In this document: positions 1 to 6,584 of the stretch, piece by piece
Numbering within the stretch: the first letter of the stretch is position 1
How the letters are laid out: each line of letters begins with the position of its first letter
Position numbers and translations under genes: made by a program
NCBI GenBank assembly: GCA_016763815.1
Contig: JAESTB010000149.1
Location: forward strand, 1-8,109
Direction of reading: 5' to 3'
DNA from: Arenicella sp.
GTDB lineage: Bacteria; Pseudomonadota; Gammaproteobacteria; Arenicellales; Arenicellaceae
Length of the DNA stretch: 8,109 nt
The notes under the pieces: generated by a model
The model's input: only the letters and a program-made list of their open reading frames with translations
What the model was told of the DNA's origin: nothing
The model's database searches: none

Positions 1-65
1 AGGCTTTGAACTCGCGAGTAAGCTATAGTTTGGAACGATAATTTAGAAAAGTATCTAGGTTTAAA

Positions 66-779
66 ATGACGATGGTAGCAATGGCAACTAAGACAACGGG
101 CATCATGCTGTTGGCAGTGTGCAGCGCCTTATCGAACTCTGCACATGCAGCTACAGTTCAAGCAAGCGCGAGCATTGAGAATAGTAAGTACTTTGGCGGC
201 ACTAACTTAACCGACCACAATATCACGGTATCTTTGGCCTCTGACTGGTCGTTTGATCAGGGACTTTTTTCTGGTTTCGAATGCTACACCTCGAACGCGA
301 ACATCCGATTAAATTTGAGTTCAGGCTGTGATATTTATGTCGGGTACTTTACGCCGTTGAATAACGACCAAGCCTTAACACTCCAAGCCAAGCAACATAA
401 ATATGTGCACGCAAGAAACAGTAGATGGGACTTTACTGAGCTAGACAGTATCTTTCATTTAGATAAAAGAACCAACTTGTCGCTGTCGTACACTGACGAT
501 TGGTTGGGCAGAGGTTTTACCGCCTATTCAATTGGTGCAGATACTCGACGAGCAATCACGGGTAAGCTAAGTGGCAATATGTCGTTAAATCTAACTAACT
601 TTGATAGTTCTGCGGCCATCAGTAGCATTGCTGTTGCAAAAGCCTCGTTAGAATACAATATTCGCCGTTGGACACTTTCCGCCAGCATAATTGCTAACGA
701 TAGAGACCTTGAACGAATGCTTCCTTTTCCTGTACAGCGGCCTGAGTTTGGTCTTTCGGTTACTTATCGCCTCTATTAA
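66..779 (+). CDS. Exported small beta-barrel-like protein, possibly TorF/porin-like
   Basis: The 237-residue product begins with a Sec signal peptide: hydrophobic run at about 10-24, then SAHA|AT, predicting cleavage near residue 28/29. The mature part is rich in alternating polar/hydrophobic stretches typical of transmembrane beta strands (for example 53-61, 136-143, 192-211) and ends in an aromatic residue (Tyr237) after VTYRLY, as outer-membrane barrels usually do. Its length and the early pattern of strand, SDW, strand, GLFSG recall the putative porins of the TorF type, but I do not see a diagnostic motif, so the family is tentative. Cys73 and Cys88 could form a disulfide. The first ATG is used here because an AGG lies 6 bases upstream (57-59); ATGs at 72 and 81 are alternatives and would give a more usual signal peptide length. 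It converges on the protease gene with a 23-bp gap. No enzymatic motif is visible; a channel or structural role is an inference. Confidence 0.6.
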   Translation: MTMVAMATKTTGIMLLAVCSALSNSAHAATVQASASIENSKYFGGTNLTDHNITVSLASDWSFDQGLFSGFECYTSNANIRLNLSSGCDIYVGYFTPLNNDQALTLQAKQHKYVHARNSRWDFTELDSIFHLDKRTNLSLSYTDDWLGRGFTAYSIGADTRRAITGKLSGNMSLNLTNFDSSAAISSIAVAKASLEYNIRRWTLSASIIANDRDLERMLPFPVQRPEFGLSVTYRLY

Positions 780-802
780 ATTGGATTTTTCAATCTCAAC
801 AA

Positions 803-2044
803 TTAGTGATCTAGCAGTGAGATCTTAACTGAATTATTCATATTTAATTCGTTAACCTGAGGCGTTATGTGCAACAGCTCCTGAACCAAATCTCTAGCGG
901 CCTTTGATTGCGAAATATTTCGCCAATCAGTTTTAGCATTGAGATTCGGTTGGCCCCAGACCTGTTTTCTCAATGCCAAAACACCACTGACATAAGCTGT
1001 CGCGATCGAATGCCCCTGCATAAAGTCATAGCGGTTTCCCGGTGAGGCAACGACCCTTGCTCCGGGAGCTGAAAACACATTAGCGTGAGACTTGTCTAAC
1101 CCTTGCGCCCTCACTACCAGGACACCTTTACGTTTGCTTGGAAAACGAGATTCTTCATCTCTTGAAGGATCAAACGCGGCCACTACGACTCGGCCTTGGT
1201 CTATCAGTTTATGAGTAAGCCTATCGAGCAAGGCATCTTTTGGCCCAGAGAGGCTCAAATTAACTATGCTGGCGTCACTTCGCGCCACTGCGTCCAACGC
1301 AAGAGCCAAAGATAATGTATTGCAATTAGAGCCTGACTCTTTTTTTGACTCCCAACAACTTCGATACACTTCTAAGGTTACAGCCGGAGCTATGCCGGCG
1401 ACACCAAGCTGAGTTTCACGTTGCGTGACGATCACACTCGCAATAGCGGTGCCATGAGCTTCGCCTCCAGCATACGGCTCACCTAGCACAACAAAATTTT
1501 CGCTCTTGACATCGGCGGCGCTAAGGTCTCTATGAGATTTATCGACGCCAGAATCTATCATTGCAATGACAACACCTGATCCGTCCATCGAATTTGGTAG
1601 TGGCACTACTTCGCCGGATCTGAATGCAGTTGGCGAAGCGTCATTGGTCACTGATTTGCTAGAAAGAATGTTAAATTCATTTGATGGCTGGACCCACTGA
1701 ACTCTTCGATTTCTATTTAGTTGCTCTATAGTTTGTTGCTGGTCGTCATTAAATTTCACTACCAAGCAATACACACCAAGGCTCTGAATTAACCACTGAT
1801 CTCGCAACTCTAAATTGTACTTAGAGGCTATCTTTTTGCCAAAACGCTTTAGCTCCAATGAATCTCTATAGTCACCATTTTGCTTTGAGTAACCGGTTTT
1901 ACTCCAGCCTTGTAGGCGAGCTGGTCTCGGGTCTTCAAATACAACGACCCACTCAGAGCTGACTTGGCTCTCATTGACCTGAGCCACAGCAGTAAACGTG
2001 CTGCTTAACAAAATAAGAGCAACGGTTTTGTATAAAAACTTCAT
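803..2044 (-). CDS. Exported subtilisin-family (S8) serine protease of a sigma-factor operon
   Basis: The 413-residue product has a signal peptide (hydrophobic core about 6-18, TAVAQ at 18-22), a propeptide-like region at about 30-125, then an S8 catalytic domain to about 360. The triad is visible: Asp164 in AMIDSGVD, His197 in EAHGTA, Ser346 in GHSIATAYVSG. At the position of the usual AAGN oxyanion-hole asparagine the protein reads AAFDP (Asp292). Cys230 and Cys241 could pair. The expected site is the periplasm; its substrate is unknown. The frame stays open 47 codons further upstream, but that part lies in the anti-sigma gene; the start at 2044 gives the signal peptide at the extreme N-terminus and has an AGAGAG ribosome site at 2051-2056. 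The gene is third in a sigma / anti-sigma / protease operon, 16 bp after the anti-sigma stop, so processing of the anti-sigma protein or of a signal molecule is a reasonable inference. No extra C-terminal domain is present. Confidence 0.88.
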   Translation of the reverse strand: MKFLYKTVALILLSSTFTAVAQVNESQVSSEWVVVFEDPRPARLQGWSKTGYSKQNGDYRDSLELKRFGKKIASKYNLELRDQWLIQSLGVYCLVVKFNDDQQQTIEQLNRNRRVQWVQPSNEFNILSSKSVTNDASPTAFRSGEVVPLPNSMDGSGVVIAMIDSGVDKSHRDLSAADVKSENFVVLGEPYAGGEAHGTAIASVIVTQRETQLGVAGIAPAVTLEVYRSCWESKKESGSNCNTLSLALALDAVARSDASIVNLSLSGPKDALLDRLTHKLIDQGRVVVAAFDPSRDEESRFPSKRKGVLVVRAQGLDKSHANVFSAPGARVVASPGNRYDFMQGHSIATAYVSGVLALRKQVWGQPNLNAKTDWRNISQSKAARDLVQELLHITPQVNELNMNNSVKISLLDH

Positions 2045-2050
2045 GTTGAA

Positions 2051-2056
2051 CTCTCT
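2051..2056 (-). promoter_or_regulatory. Ribosome binding site of the protease gene
   Basis: On the minus strand AGAGAG stands 6 bases before the ATG at 2044. It supports this start rather than the longer open frame that begins inside the anti-sigma gene. Confidence 0.5.
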
Positions 2057-2060
2057 AACA

Positions 2061-2768
2061 CTACTTAGCTGAAAAAACATCGACGTGCACGATTCTAGCG
2101 TCTGCACGCCATAAAACAATGTCTGCATCACTAATTGATTGTTCTGAATAGGCGTACACTTCATGCTTAACGCTACCTGCTTCAAATGCGGTTAATGAGT
2201 ACCCAAGCAGTAGGCTAACAGTTTGAGGCTCAGTTAGCTGGTCTTGCAATACAAATTTAGCCAAGCGACCTTGTGTCGCAAGCATACCGAAATCGACCTC
2301 ACCTGATGCTTCTTGGTTTGATAATGTTTGATACTTAGGTGCAGTCGAATCGAAAATAAAGCTAGCGAACATAACACCAAGTAACCCGAACATGACAAAG
2401 CTCGCCGCCAATTTGAATTTAGTTTTGCCAAATAATGAAATAACATTGAAACCGCCATTAGTACTGGTTTCGCTATCCTCAAAAATCTCCTTGTGAACAA
2501 GCTCTTCAGAGCCTTCATTACTCTCAATGCTGCGCAGCAGGTCTTCAAAGTTCGACATTTCAACAGGAGTTTGACTATTAAGCTCTTTAACCGAACCTCT
2601 AAGCGCTATTTCAATATCGACAGCATGCCTTAGCTCATAGTCGTTCTCTAAGAGTTTTTCAAAGTTTTGTTTTGCAACCTCGGTTTGACCACCACTAACA
2701 TAATCAAAAATAGCCGCATCTCTCAGCAAATCAGATTTATCGATCGATTTATTTACTTTGTTGTTCAT
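2061..2768 (-). CDS. Membrane-anchored anti-sigma factor, zinc-free
   Basis: The 235-residue protein has an acidic helical N-terminal domain (about 10-63, with DAAIFDYVSGG followed by an amphipathic helix) that resembles anti-sigma domains of ECF regulators. One clear transmembrane helix lies at about 118-139, and a C-terminal domain of about 95 residues follows. No His-x3-Cys-x2-Cys zinc motif is present; the protein contains no cysteine. With the N-terminus inside, residues 140-235 would lie in the periplasm and could act as sensor. The C-terminal part is not recognised. The function rests on position directly after an ECF sigma gene (12-bp gap) and on this architecture: it should bind and hold the sigma factor until an envelope signal releases it. 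A good AGGA ribosome site (2776-2779) precedes the start. The low-complexity acidic linker (about 80-105) may be flexible. Confidence 0.8.
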   Translation of the reverse strand: MNNKVNKSIDKSDLLRDAAIFDYVSGGQTEVAKQNFEKLLENDYELRHAVDIEIALRGSVKELNSQTPVEMSNFEDLLRSIESNEGSEELVHKEIFEDSETSTNGGFNVISLFGKTKFKLAASFVMFGLLGVMFASFIFDSTAPKYQTLSNQEASGEVDFGMLATQGRLAKFVLQDQLTEPQTVSLLLGYSLTAFEAGSVKHEVYAYSEQSISDADIVLWRADARIVHVDVFSAK

Positions 2769-2775
2769 TGTTTAA

Positions 2776-2779
2776 TCCT
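2776..2779 (-). promoter_or_regulatory. Ribosome binding site of the anti-sigma gene
   Basis: AGGA on the minus strand, 7 bases before the ATG at 2768 and just after the tandem TAG triplets that end the sigma gene. It fixes the start and suggests coupled translation with the sigma factor. Confidence 0.6.
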
Positions 2780-2780
2780 A

Positions 2781-3338
2781 CTATGCGTACTGCTTTTCAA
2801 TAATATGTTTCAGGTTTTTTCGCGCATGAAATAACCGAGTTTTCACTGTGTTTATCGGGCACCTCATAATGTCCGCAATTTCGGCAGTGCTATGCCCATA
2901 AAAATACGCGAGTTCGACCACCATTTTATGATCATCACTCAATTCTGTTACCGCTGCTCTAAGATGCTCAACCAACTCAGAATCTTGTTCATCAGTCATC
3001 GTTTGCATATCCATGTCACTGCTATTAGCCGTATGTTTAAGTTCTTTCCTAGAATGTGAGAGGCAAGTACGATAAGCGATTCCAAATACCCAGGTCGATA
3101 CCTTCGATTCATTTCGAAATGCAGCCGCTTTCTGCCAAACTGTTAGCATCACATCGTTATAAACCTCATCTACTAACTTGTCTTGATATAGCCTACCTCG
3201 TAGAAAGCCACCAAGGCTTTTACGATAGCGATTATAAAACTCCGCCAATGCGGCTTTATCCTGCTGAGTCGCGATAAGACTTAACAACTCAAAATCATCT
3301 AAACCTTCCAACACTTTGTTCATCGTTATTGCATTCAT
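2781..3338 (-). CDS. ECF-type RNA polymerase sigma factor
   Basis: The 185-residue product has the two-domain structure of extracytoplasmic-function sigma factors. Region 2 covers about 27-102, with the DEVYNDVMLTVW core and the STWVFGIAYR segment that contacts promoter DNA. Region 4 covers about 122-178 and ends in a helix-turn-helix (STAEIADIMRCPINTVKTRL). A linker rich in Asp, Met and Thr (about 103-120) joins them; region 3 is absent, as expected. It should direct RNA polymerase to a specific set of promoters and be restrained by the membrane anti-sigma factor encoded next. The ATG at 3338 has no clear Shine-Dalgarno sequence; the ATG at 3323 (Met6) is an alternative that also lacks one. 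It is the first gene of a three-gene operon, and a TTTGAAACC motif 42 bases upstream may be part of its own promoter, which would fit the autoregulation common in this class. Confidence 0.93.
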   Translation of the reverse strand: MNAITMNKVLEGLDDFELLSLIATQQDKAALAEFYNRYRKSLGGFLRGRLYQDKLVDEVYNDVMLTVWQKAAAFRNESKVSTWVFGIAYRTCLSHSRKELKHTANSSDMDMQTMTDEQDSELVEHLRAAVTELSDDHKMVVELAYFYGHSTAEIADIMRCPINTVKTRLFHARKNLKHIIEKQYA

Positions 3339-3380
3339 ATTTTATATAAGGCTTGAGAAAGACCCGATGTTTGTTCAACA

Positions 3381-3389
3381 GGTTTCAAA
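3381..3389 (-). promoter_or_regulatory. TTTGAAACC motif upstream of the sigma gene
   Basis: On the minus strand TTTGAAACC lies 42 bases before the sigma ATG at 3338. After a 16-base spacer comes GGTCTT. The layout resembles an ECF -35 element with a GTC-type -10, but the other copies of the motif in the window do not share this -10, so the role is uncertain. Confidence 0.35.
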
Positions 3390-3430
3390 GCACATTGTTC
3401 TGTCACTGTATTGGTAGCGATACCTAATAG

Positions 3431-3486
3431 AAAGGTTCAAAACGCCAAAATTTATTTTCAAATAATTTAATTTAATTTGAACCTTT
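3431..3486. repeat. 11-bp perfect inverted repeat around an AT-rich core
   Basis: AAAGGTTCAAA (3431-3441) and TTTGAACCTTT (3476-3486) are exact reverse complements separated by 34 bases of nearly pure A/T. Each arm reads TTTGAACC outward toward its own gene: left to the sigma operon, right to the barrel gene. This fits paired -35-like elements of divergent promoters, or two operator half-sites. The spacing is too wide for an RNA hairpin terminator to be the simplest reading. Confidence 0.6.
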
Positions 3487-3544
3487 TCGGCAAAGCTCAG
3501 CACAAAGCCTATGAAACGCAAATTACATACTGATTTACATTCAT

Positions 3545-3548
3545 AGGA
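3545..3548 (+). promoter_or_regulatory. Ribosome binding site of the barrel gene
   Basis: AGGA, 7 bases before the ATG at 3556; a standard Shine-Dalgarno site that supports this start. Confidence 0.6.
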
Positions 3549-3555
3549 ACTAATC

Positions 3556-4281
3556 ATGAACAAGAAAACTCTTTTAGCCTTCGGCCTTTCGGCAGCAATT
3601 TCATTCGGTAGCACAGCTACTGCAGCAGACAACCCATGGCATATTGGCCTGAGCATTAATCAAGCAAATTTAAGTGATATTAGTACCTCAAGTACGTCAC
3701 AGGTAGCTAACGTTACACGGAACATCAATATAGACACCGATGATCAGACAGGTTTCGGTATTACCATCGGGCGCACTATTTTCAGCAATAACAACGGAAA
3801 CAAATTAATAGCGGAACTGAGCTATGCAAACAATGATCACGACCTTGAAAATCTACAATTCATGAACAACAACTTCGCTGCTAGTGAAGGTCGCTCGGAA
3901 GGTTCTGTTGAAGTTGAAACTATTTCAGCGCGTCTTACTTATAAGTTTGAGCTGGGTAAAATAGCCCCATATGTGGGCTTGGGAATTGGACAATCAGATC
4001 TTGAAGTTGATGTTCGCTACGGTATGTCTGTGGGTACAGCGTCGACTTCTCGTCCACCTTTTGCAACCGGTGGCGATAGTGCAACAGCTGTTGAATTTAG
4101 AATCGGTGCTGAGTATCAACTCAGTGATTCATTAGACCTATTTTTAGAGTATTCGGCTGTTACTGTCGACGATATCGAATTTTCTCGCACAGGTGGTGGC
4201 CCAGGTGGTTTGGCAACTACGACTCAATCTGGAGATTTCGACGTGAATTCTGTTAACCTAGGTCTGAAATTTAACTTCTAG
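3556..4281 (+). CDS. Outer-membrane beta-barrel protein (OmpA/OmpW-like small barrel)
   Basis: The 241-residue product starts with a clear signal peptide (KK at 3-4, hydrophobic 5-19, ATAA|DN, cleavage about 23/24). The mature protein shows amphipathic beta strands: WHIGLSIN (28-35), GFGITIGRTI (66-75), KLIAELSYA (83-91), ETISARLTYKFEL (121-133), APYVGLGIG (137-145), EFRIGAEYQL (180-189), LDLFLEYS (193-200) and VNLGLKFNF (233-241). It ends in Phe, the usual signal for barrel assembly. The phrase APYVGLGIG and the spacing of the last strands are typical of eight-stranded outer-membrane proteins. There is no OmpA-type peptidoglycan-binding domain. Loops rich in Ser, Thr, Asn and Gly (about 40-60 and 160-175, 211-227) would face outward. 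It lies divergent to the sigma operon and shares the inverted-repeat control region, so it is a candidate target of that sigma factor. Specific function unknown. Confidence 0.8.
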   Translation: MNKKTLLAFGLSAAISFGSTATAADNPWHIGLSINQANLSDISTSSTSQVANVTRNINIDTDDQTGFGITIGRTIFSNNNGNKLIAELSYANNDHDLENLQFMNNNFAASEGRSEGSVEVETISARLTYKFELGKIAPYVGLGIGQSDLEVDVRYGMSVGTASTSRPPFATGGDSATAVEFRIGAEYQLSDSLDLFLEYSAVTVDDIEFSRTGGGPGGLATTTQSGDFDVNSVNLGLKFNF

Positions 4282-4300
4282 AACATTCTTGATCGAAAAG

Positions 4301-4337
4301 GTGCTGAGATGATGGTTGCCAATTTCATTCTCAGCAC
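4301..4337. terminator. Hairpin between convergent genes, probable terminator
   Basis: GTGCTGAGA (4301-4309) and TCTCAGCAC (4329-4337) form a perfect 9-bp stem with a 19-base loop. It lies 19 bases after the barrel gene stop and 4 bases beyond the stop of the DUF5916 gene on the other strand. Read on the minus strand the stem is followed by CTTTTC, a short U tract, so it fits best as the terminator of the DUF5916 gene. On the plus strand no good U tract follows. The long loop lowers certainty. Confidence 0.6.
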
Positions 4338-4341
4338 TGCT

Positions 4342-6462
4342 TCAAATTCTAAAATTAAATGCGGCCTTAAATACGATTGATGTATCTAACACTTCTTCCG
4401 TCACTCGATCGCGAGATTGATTGAAAACTAAAAAATATTCTCGGTCTGCGCGCTGTTGAAAACGAATGCGACTATCGATGGAGATGGTGTCACTAAAATT
4501 ATCAGCCTGAACTACATTTAGCCACGCCCAGCGACTATCGAACGCATAATTAAACCGAGCCGAGTAAAGACGGCTGGTAAAATCTCCTTGAGGTAACTCA
4601 ATTCGGTTTTCATCGGCCGAGAGTGACACGAAAATATGCTTATTCGGTCGCCATTGCACTTCTGGAGATATCTGTAATCGAGAGCCGCCAAAAAAGTCAC
4701 CGTCGGCGACTTCGAGCTCAAACCGTAGCGGTCGTTGTGGGCCTGTTTCAAAGAACACACCATAACGATCAGAGGTGTACTCGCCAATCGGGATTTCAAT
4801 ATCATCACGTAGCTCGAATGGCTCTATGATGCCCTCTTTTGTCTGCCCTACAAAAAATGTAAAGAAATCATTTTTTTCCGAGAATCCCTCGAAAAAATTC
4901 CAGAAGACGCGCTCACTCTGTAATTCGCCATCAATTCTATCGCTTCTAAAATATTGGACTCGTGTTCTCAACCATTGCCAATAATTACCTTTGAGTCGAT
5001 GCCTATACCTTGCCTGGCCCTCTACTTGTTCTACTCCAACTCGATTAACAAACCCTAAGGCTGGGTTAAAATTTTCTTCGATGCGGCGATAATCAAGAAA
5101 GCCGCTGTATTTGTAGTTCGGCAAGTTCAAGCCAAGACCGTAGGCTCGCTGGTTGTCTTTGAAACCATCTGTATCGGTCTCTTGATACCAAGCCGTCGCT
5201 TGTAAGCGTTGATCGCCGAATAGACGACTGTTGCGGTACGTGTAATCTCCACCAAACAAGCTATTGCCATTGCTAGAGGTCGGGTCTCCGGATGTCGCGA
5301 TAATACCGACTTCAGACTCGTCAAACACGTTACGCGTTACTCGTCCAACAAATAGGTCATTGTCTGCATCGTCAAACTCGGCATCTTGGCGGATTGCCAG
5401 CGCGCCTAAATTCCAATCCCCCGCTCTGCCAGACAGCTTCACCCCAGCATCAATATTTAACGGCTCACCTTCACTCGAAAGGCCGATTCGTCTGGAGAAA
5501 AAAGGTCGGCCATTAACATCAATATTGCCAAACTCAAAAATGCTCGCATCGCGTAGAAAGAATTCTCTCTTCTCAGGAAAAAATAACGAAAAACGACTTA
5601 AGTTAACCTGCCGATCATCTACATCTGTTGCAGAGAAATCGGTATTAAGGGTTAGACCAGCGGTAAGAAACGGGGTTACATTATAAAACGTAGTGAGCGA
5701 TGGCTCTATGTCTGTACTACTACCTGAGTCATCATCGAAATAAACCAATGAAACAGACGGAGCAAACTCTAAACCAAGACCCTGATCAAAGTCTTGAACG
5801 CCCTTTATATAACCGGCTACCGACGGGTTGACGCTTCGCTCACGAGACGACCAGGCCATTTCTTCACCACGACGCGGGTGAACGCGACCAAAGTTAATGC
5901 CCCATTGCTCGGCAGTCGGGTCGAAAGCAATTGATTTGATTGGTATAGCCATCTCAGCCGACCAACCCCAATCATGCCTCTTTGTATCGGCGTACCAGAT
6001 TGTGCTCCAATCTTCGATAAAATAGTCATTGCCAATTAATGCATCACGACGCATACCGTTGCCATTGACCTGAAAGAAATAGGAATTGCGTCGATCATTG
6101 AATGAGTCTATATAAATCGCTAAACGGTCATCTGAGAAGAAATTTTGTCCTTGGATGAAGCCTTTTGCCGAAAGGTTTTCGATGTCTGAATCATAGGCCT
6201 TGAAGGCTACGTATATGAATTCCGAGGTCCGTGCGATTTGGACTTCGGTCTTCTCGCTAGGCTTACCGTGATCGTTAGGGCGGGTCTGATGAAAATCAGA
6301 GATCACTGCCGTAGTTTGCCAAACATCATCGTTTAAATTTCCGTCGATGATCGGTTTATCAGCAATATCTATGACATTAAAATCTGTGTGCGGTTCTTGA
6401 GCGTGAGATTGGTGGCCCGAAGCGAGCCCAACAAGTAGAAGTAAAACCAGCCGTGTTTTCAT
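4342..6462 (-). CDS. CBM9-like/DUF5916 outer-membrane protein
   Basis: The 706-residue product has a signal peptide (hydrophobic 5-15, cleavage near 21 in SHA|QE). A carbohydrate-binding family 9-like beta-sandwich domain spans about 27-225: it begins with KPIIDGNLNDDVWQ, has YVAFKAYDSD (84-93), and ends with the EMAIPIKSIAF and WGINFGR strands. The rest (about 230-706) matches the DUF5916 type: repeated amphipathic strands, the FFPEKREFFL segment before ASIFEFG, FFSRRIGLS, and a C-terminus in AAFNFRI, all consistent with a large outer-membrane barrel. Length is within the usual range of the family. Such proteins are common in marine Bacteroidetes and Gammaproteobacteria; their substrate is not established. 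The role (glycan binding or uptake at the surface) is inferred from the CBM9 fold. The ATG has AAAAGG 6 bases upstream (6469-6474). The gene stands alone, convergent with the small barrel gene. Confidence 0.88.
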   Translation of the reverse strand: MKTRLVLLLLVGLASGHQSHAQEPHTDFNVIDIADKPIIDGNLNDDVWQTTAVISDFHQTRPNDHGKPSEKTEVQIARTSEFIYVAFKAYDSDIENLSAKGFIQGQNFFSDDRLAIYIDSFNDRRNSYFFQVNGNGMRRDALIGNDYFIEDWSTIWYADTKRHDWGWSAEMAIPIKSIAFDPTAEQWGINFGRVHPRRGEEMAWSSRERSVNPSVAGYIKGVQDFDQGLGLEFAPSVSLVYFDDDSGSSTDIEPSLTTFYNVTPFLTAGLTLNTDFSATDVDDRQVNLSRFSLFFPEKREFFLRDASIFEFGNIDVNGRPFFSRRIGLSSEGEPLNIDAGVKLSGRAGDWNLGALAIRQDAEFDDADNDLFVGRVTRNVFDESEVGIIATSGDPTSSNGNSLFGGDYTYRNSRLFGDQRLQATAWYQETDTDGFKDNQRAYGLGLNLPNYKYSGFLDYRRIEENFNPALGFVNRVGVEQVEGQARYRHRLKGNYWQWLRTRVQYFRSDRIDGELQSERVFWNFFEGFSEKNDFFTFFVGQTKEGIIEPFELRDDIEIPIGEYTSDRYGVFFETGPQRPLRFELEVADGDFFGGSRLQISPEVQWRPNKHIFVSLSADENRIELPQGDFTSRLYSARFNYAFDSRWAWLNVVQADNFSDTISIDSRIRFQQRADREYFLVFNQSRDRVTEEVLDTSIVFKAAFNFRI

Positions 6463-6481
6463 TTGAAACCTTTTTTGAACC
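6462..6481 (+). repeat. Tandem TTTGAAACC / TTTGAACC motifs overlapping the start of the DUF5916 gene
   Basis: TTTGAAACC (6462-6470) and TTTGAACC (6474-6481) lie head to tail, 3 bases apart. The first overlaps the start codon base and the ribosome site of the DUF5916 gene on the minus strand. They point away from that gene, so as promoter elements they would have no obvious target; as protein-binding sites or a 5' UTR element they could block its transcription or translation. Confidence 0.4.
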
Positions 6482-6505
6482 TATTATTTTAGCATTCAGT
6501 ACAAT

Positions 6506-6534
6506 TATCAATATATCGGGCGCATGAATGTAAA
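6506..6534 (-). promoter_or_regulatory. Candidate sigma-70 promoter of the DUF5916 gene
   Basis: On the minus strand TTTACA (6534-6529, -35) and TTGATA (6511-6506, -10) are separated by exactly 17 bases. Transcription would start near 6499 and give a leader of roughly 36 bases before the ATG at 6462. GATAAT, two bases further on, is an alternative -10 with a longer spacer. Confidence 0.42.
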
Positions 6535-6571
6535 GAGCGTCGTGATGTTACTAGGATGTTTGAAAGACCAG

Positions 6572-6584
6572 AAAGGTTTCAAAT
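6572..6584 (-). promoter_or_regulatory. ATTTGAAACCTTT motif upstream of the DUF5916 gene
   Basis: Read on the minus strand it points toward the DUF5916 gene, 109 bases upstream of its start and about 40 bases upstream of the candidate -35. It is an exact 13-bp inverted copy of 6461-6473. It could be an activator site for the promoter at 6506-6534 or the -35 of a second promoter, though no matching -10 is clear. Confidence 0.35.

Larger units (their letters stand above)
3339..3555. promoter_or_regulatory. Divergent intergenic region between sigma operon and barrel gene
   Basis: This 217-bp region must hold promoters for both directions. Its centre (about 3442-3476) is very AT-rich, with repeated TTTAA units, and is framed by an inverted repeat. 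I cannot assign a convincing sigma-70 -35/-10 pair to either direction. A TATAT-rich stretch at 3339-3348 sits directly before the sigma start and is too close to be an ordinary -10 for the ATG at 3338. Confidence 0.6.

Noticed and set aside
5..11. Partial TTTGAAC motif upstream of the first gene
   Set aside because: It lacks the second C and the CTTT extension seen in most other copies, and seven bases are likely by chance.
809..825. Small hairpin GATCT-AGCAGTG-AGATC near the convergent gene ends
   Set aside because: Only 5 bp of stem, inside the last codons of the protease gene and without a U tract; not a convincing terminator.
2045..2185. N-terminal extension of 47 codons on the protease frame
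   Set aside because: It lies inside the anti-sigma gene in another frame, would bury the signal peptide in the middle of the protein, and a start with a ribosome site exists at 2044.
2234..2563. Open frame of 109 codons on the minus strand
   Set aside because: Entirely within the anti-sigma gene in a shifted frame; composition unlike a real protein and no ribosome site seen.
3435..3505. Sigma-70 promoters using TTGAAC as -35 in the divergent region
   Set aside because: No acceptable -10 hexamer at 16-18 bases in either direction.
3375..3656. Open frame of 93 codons on the minus strand across the divergent region
   Set aside because: Runs antisense to the signal peptide of the barrel gene and through the inverted repeat; product has no recognisable feature.
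5264..5686. Open frame of 140 codons on the plus strand
   Set aside because: Antisense to the strongly supported DUF5916 gene; Ser/Arg/Pro-rich product with no recognisable pattern, typical of a shadow frame.
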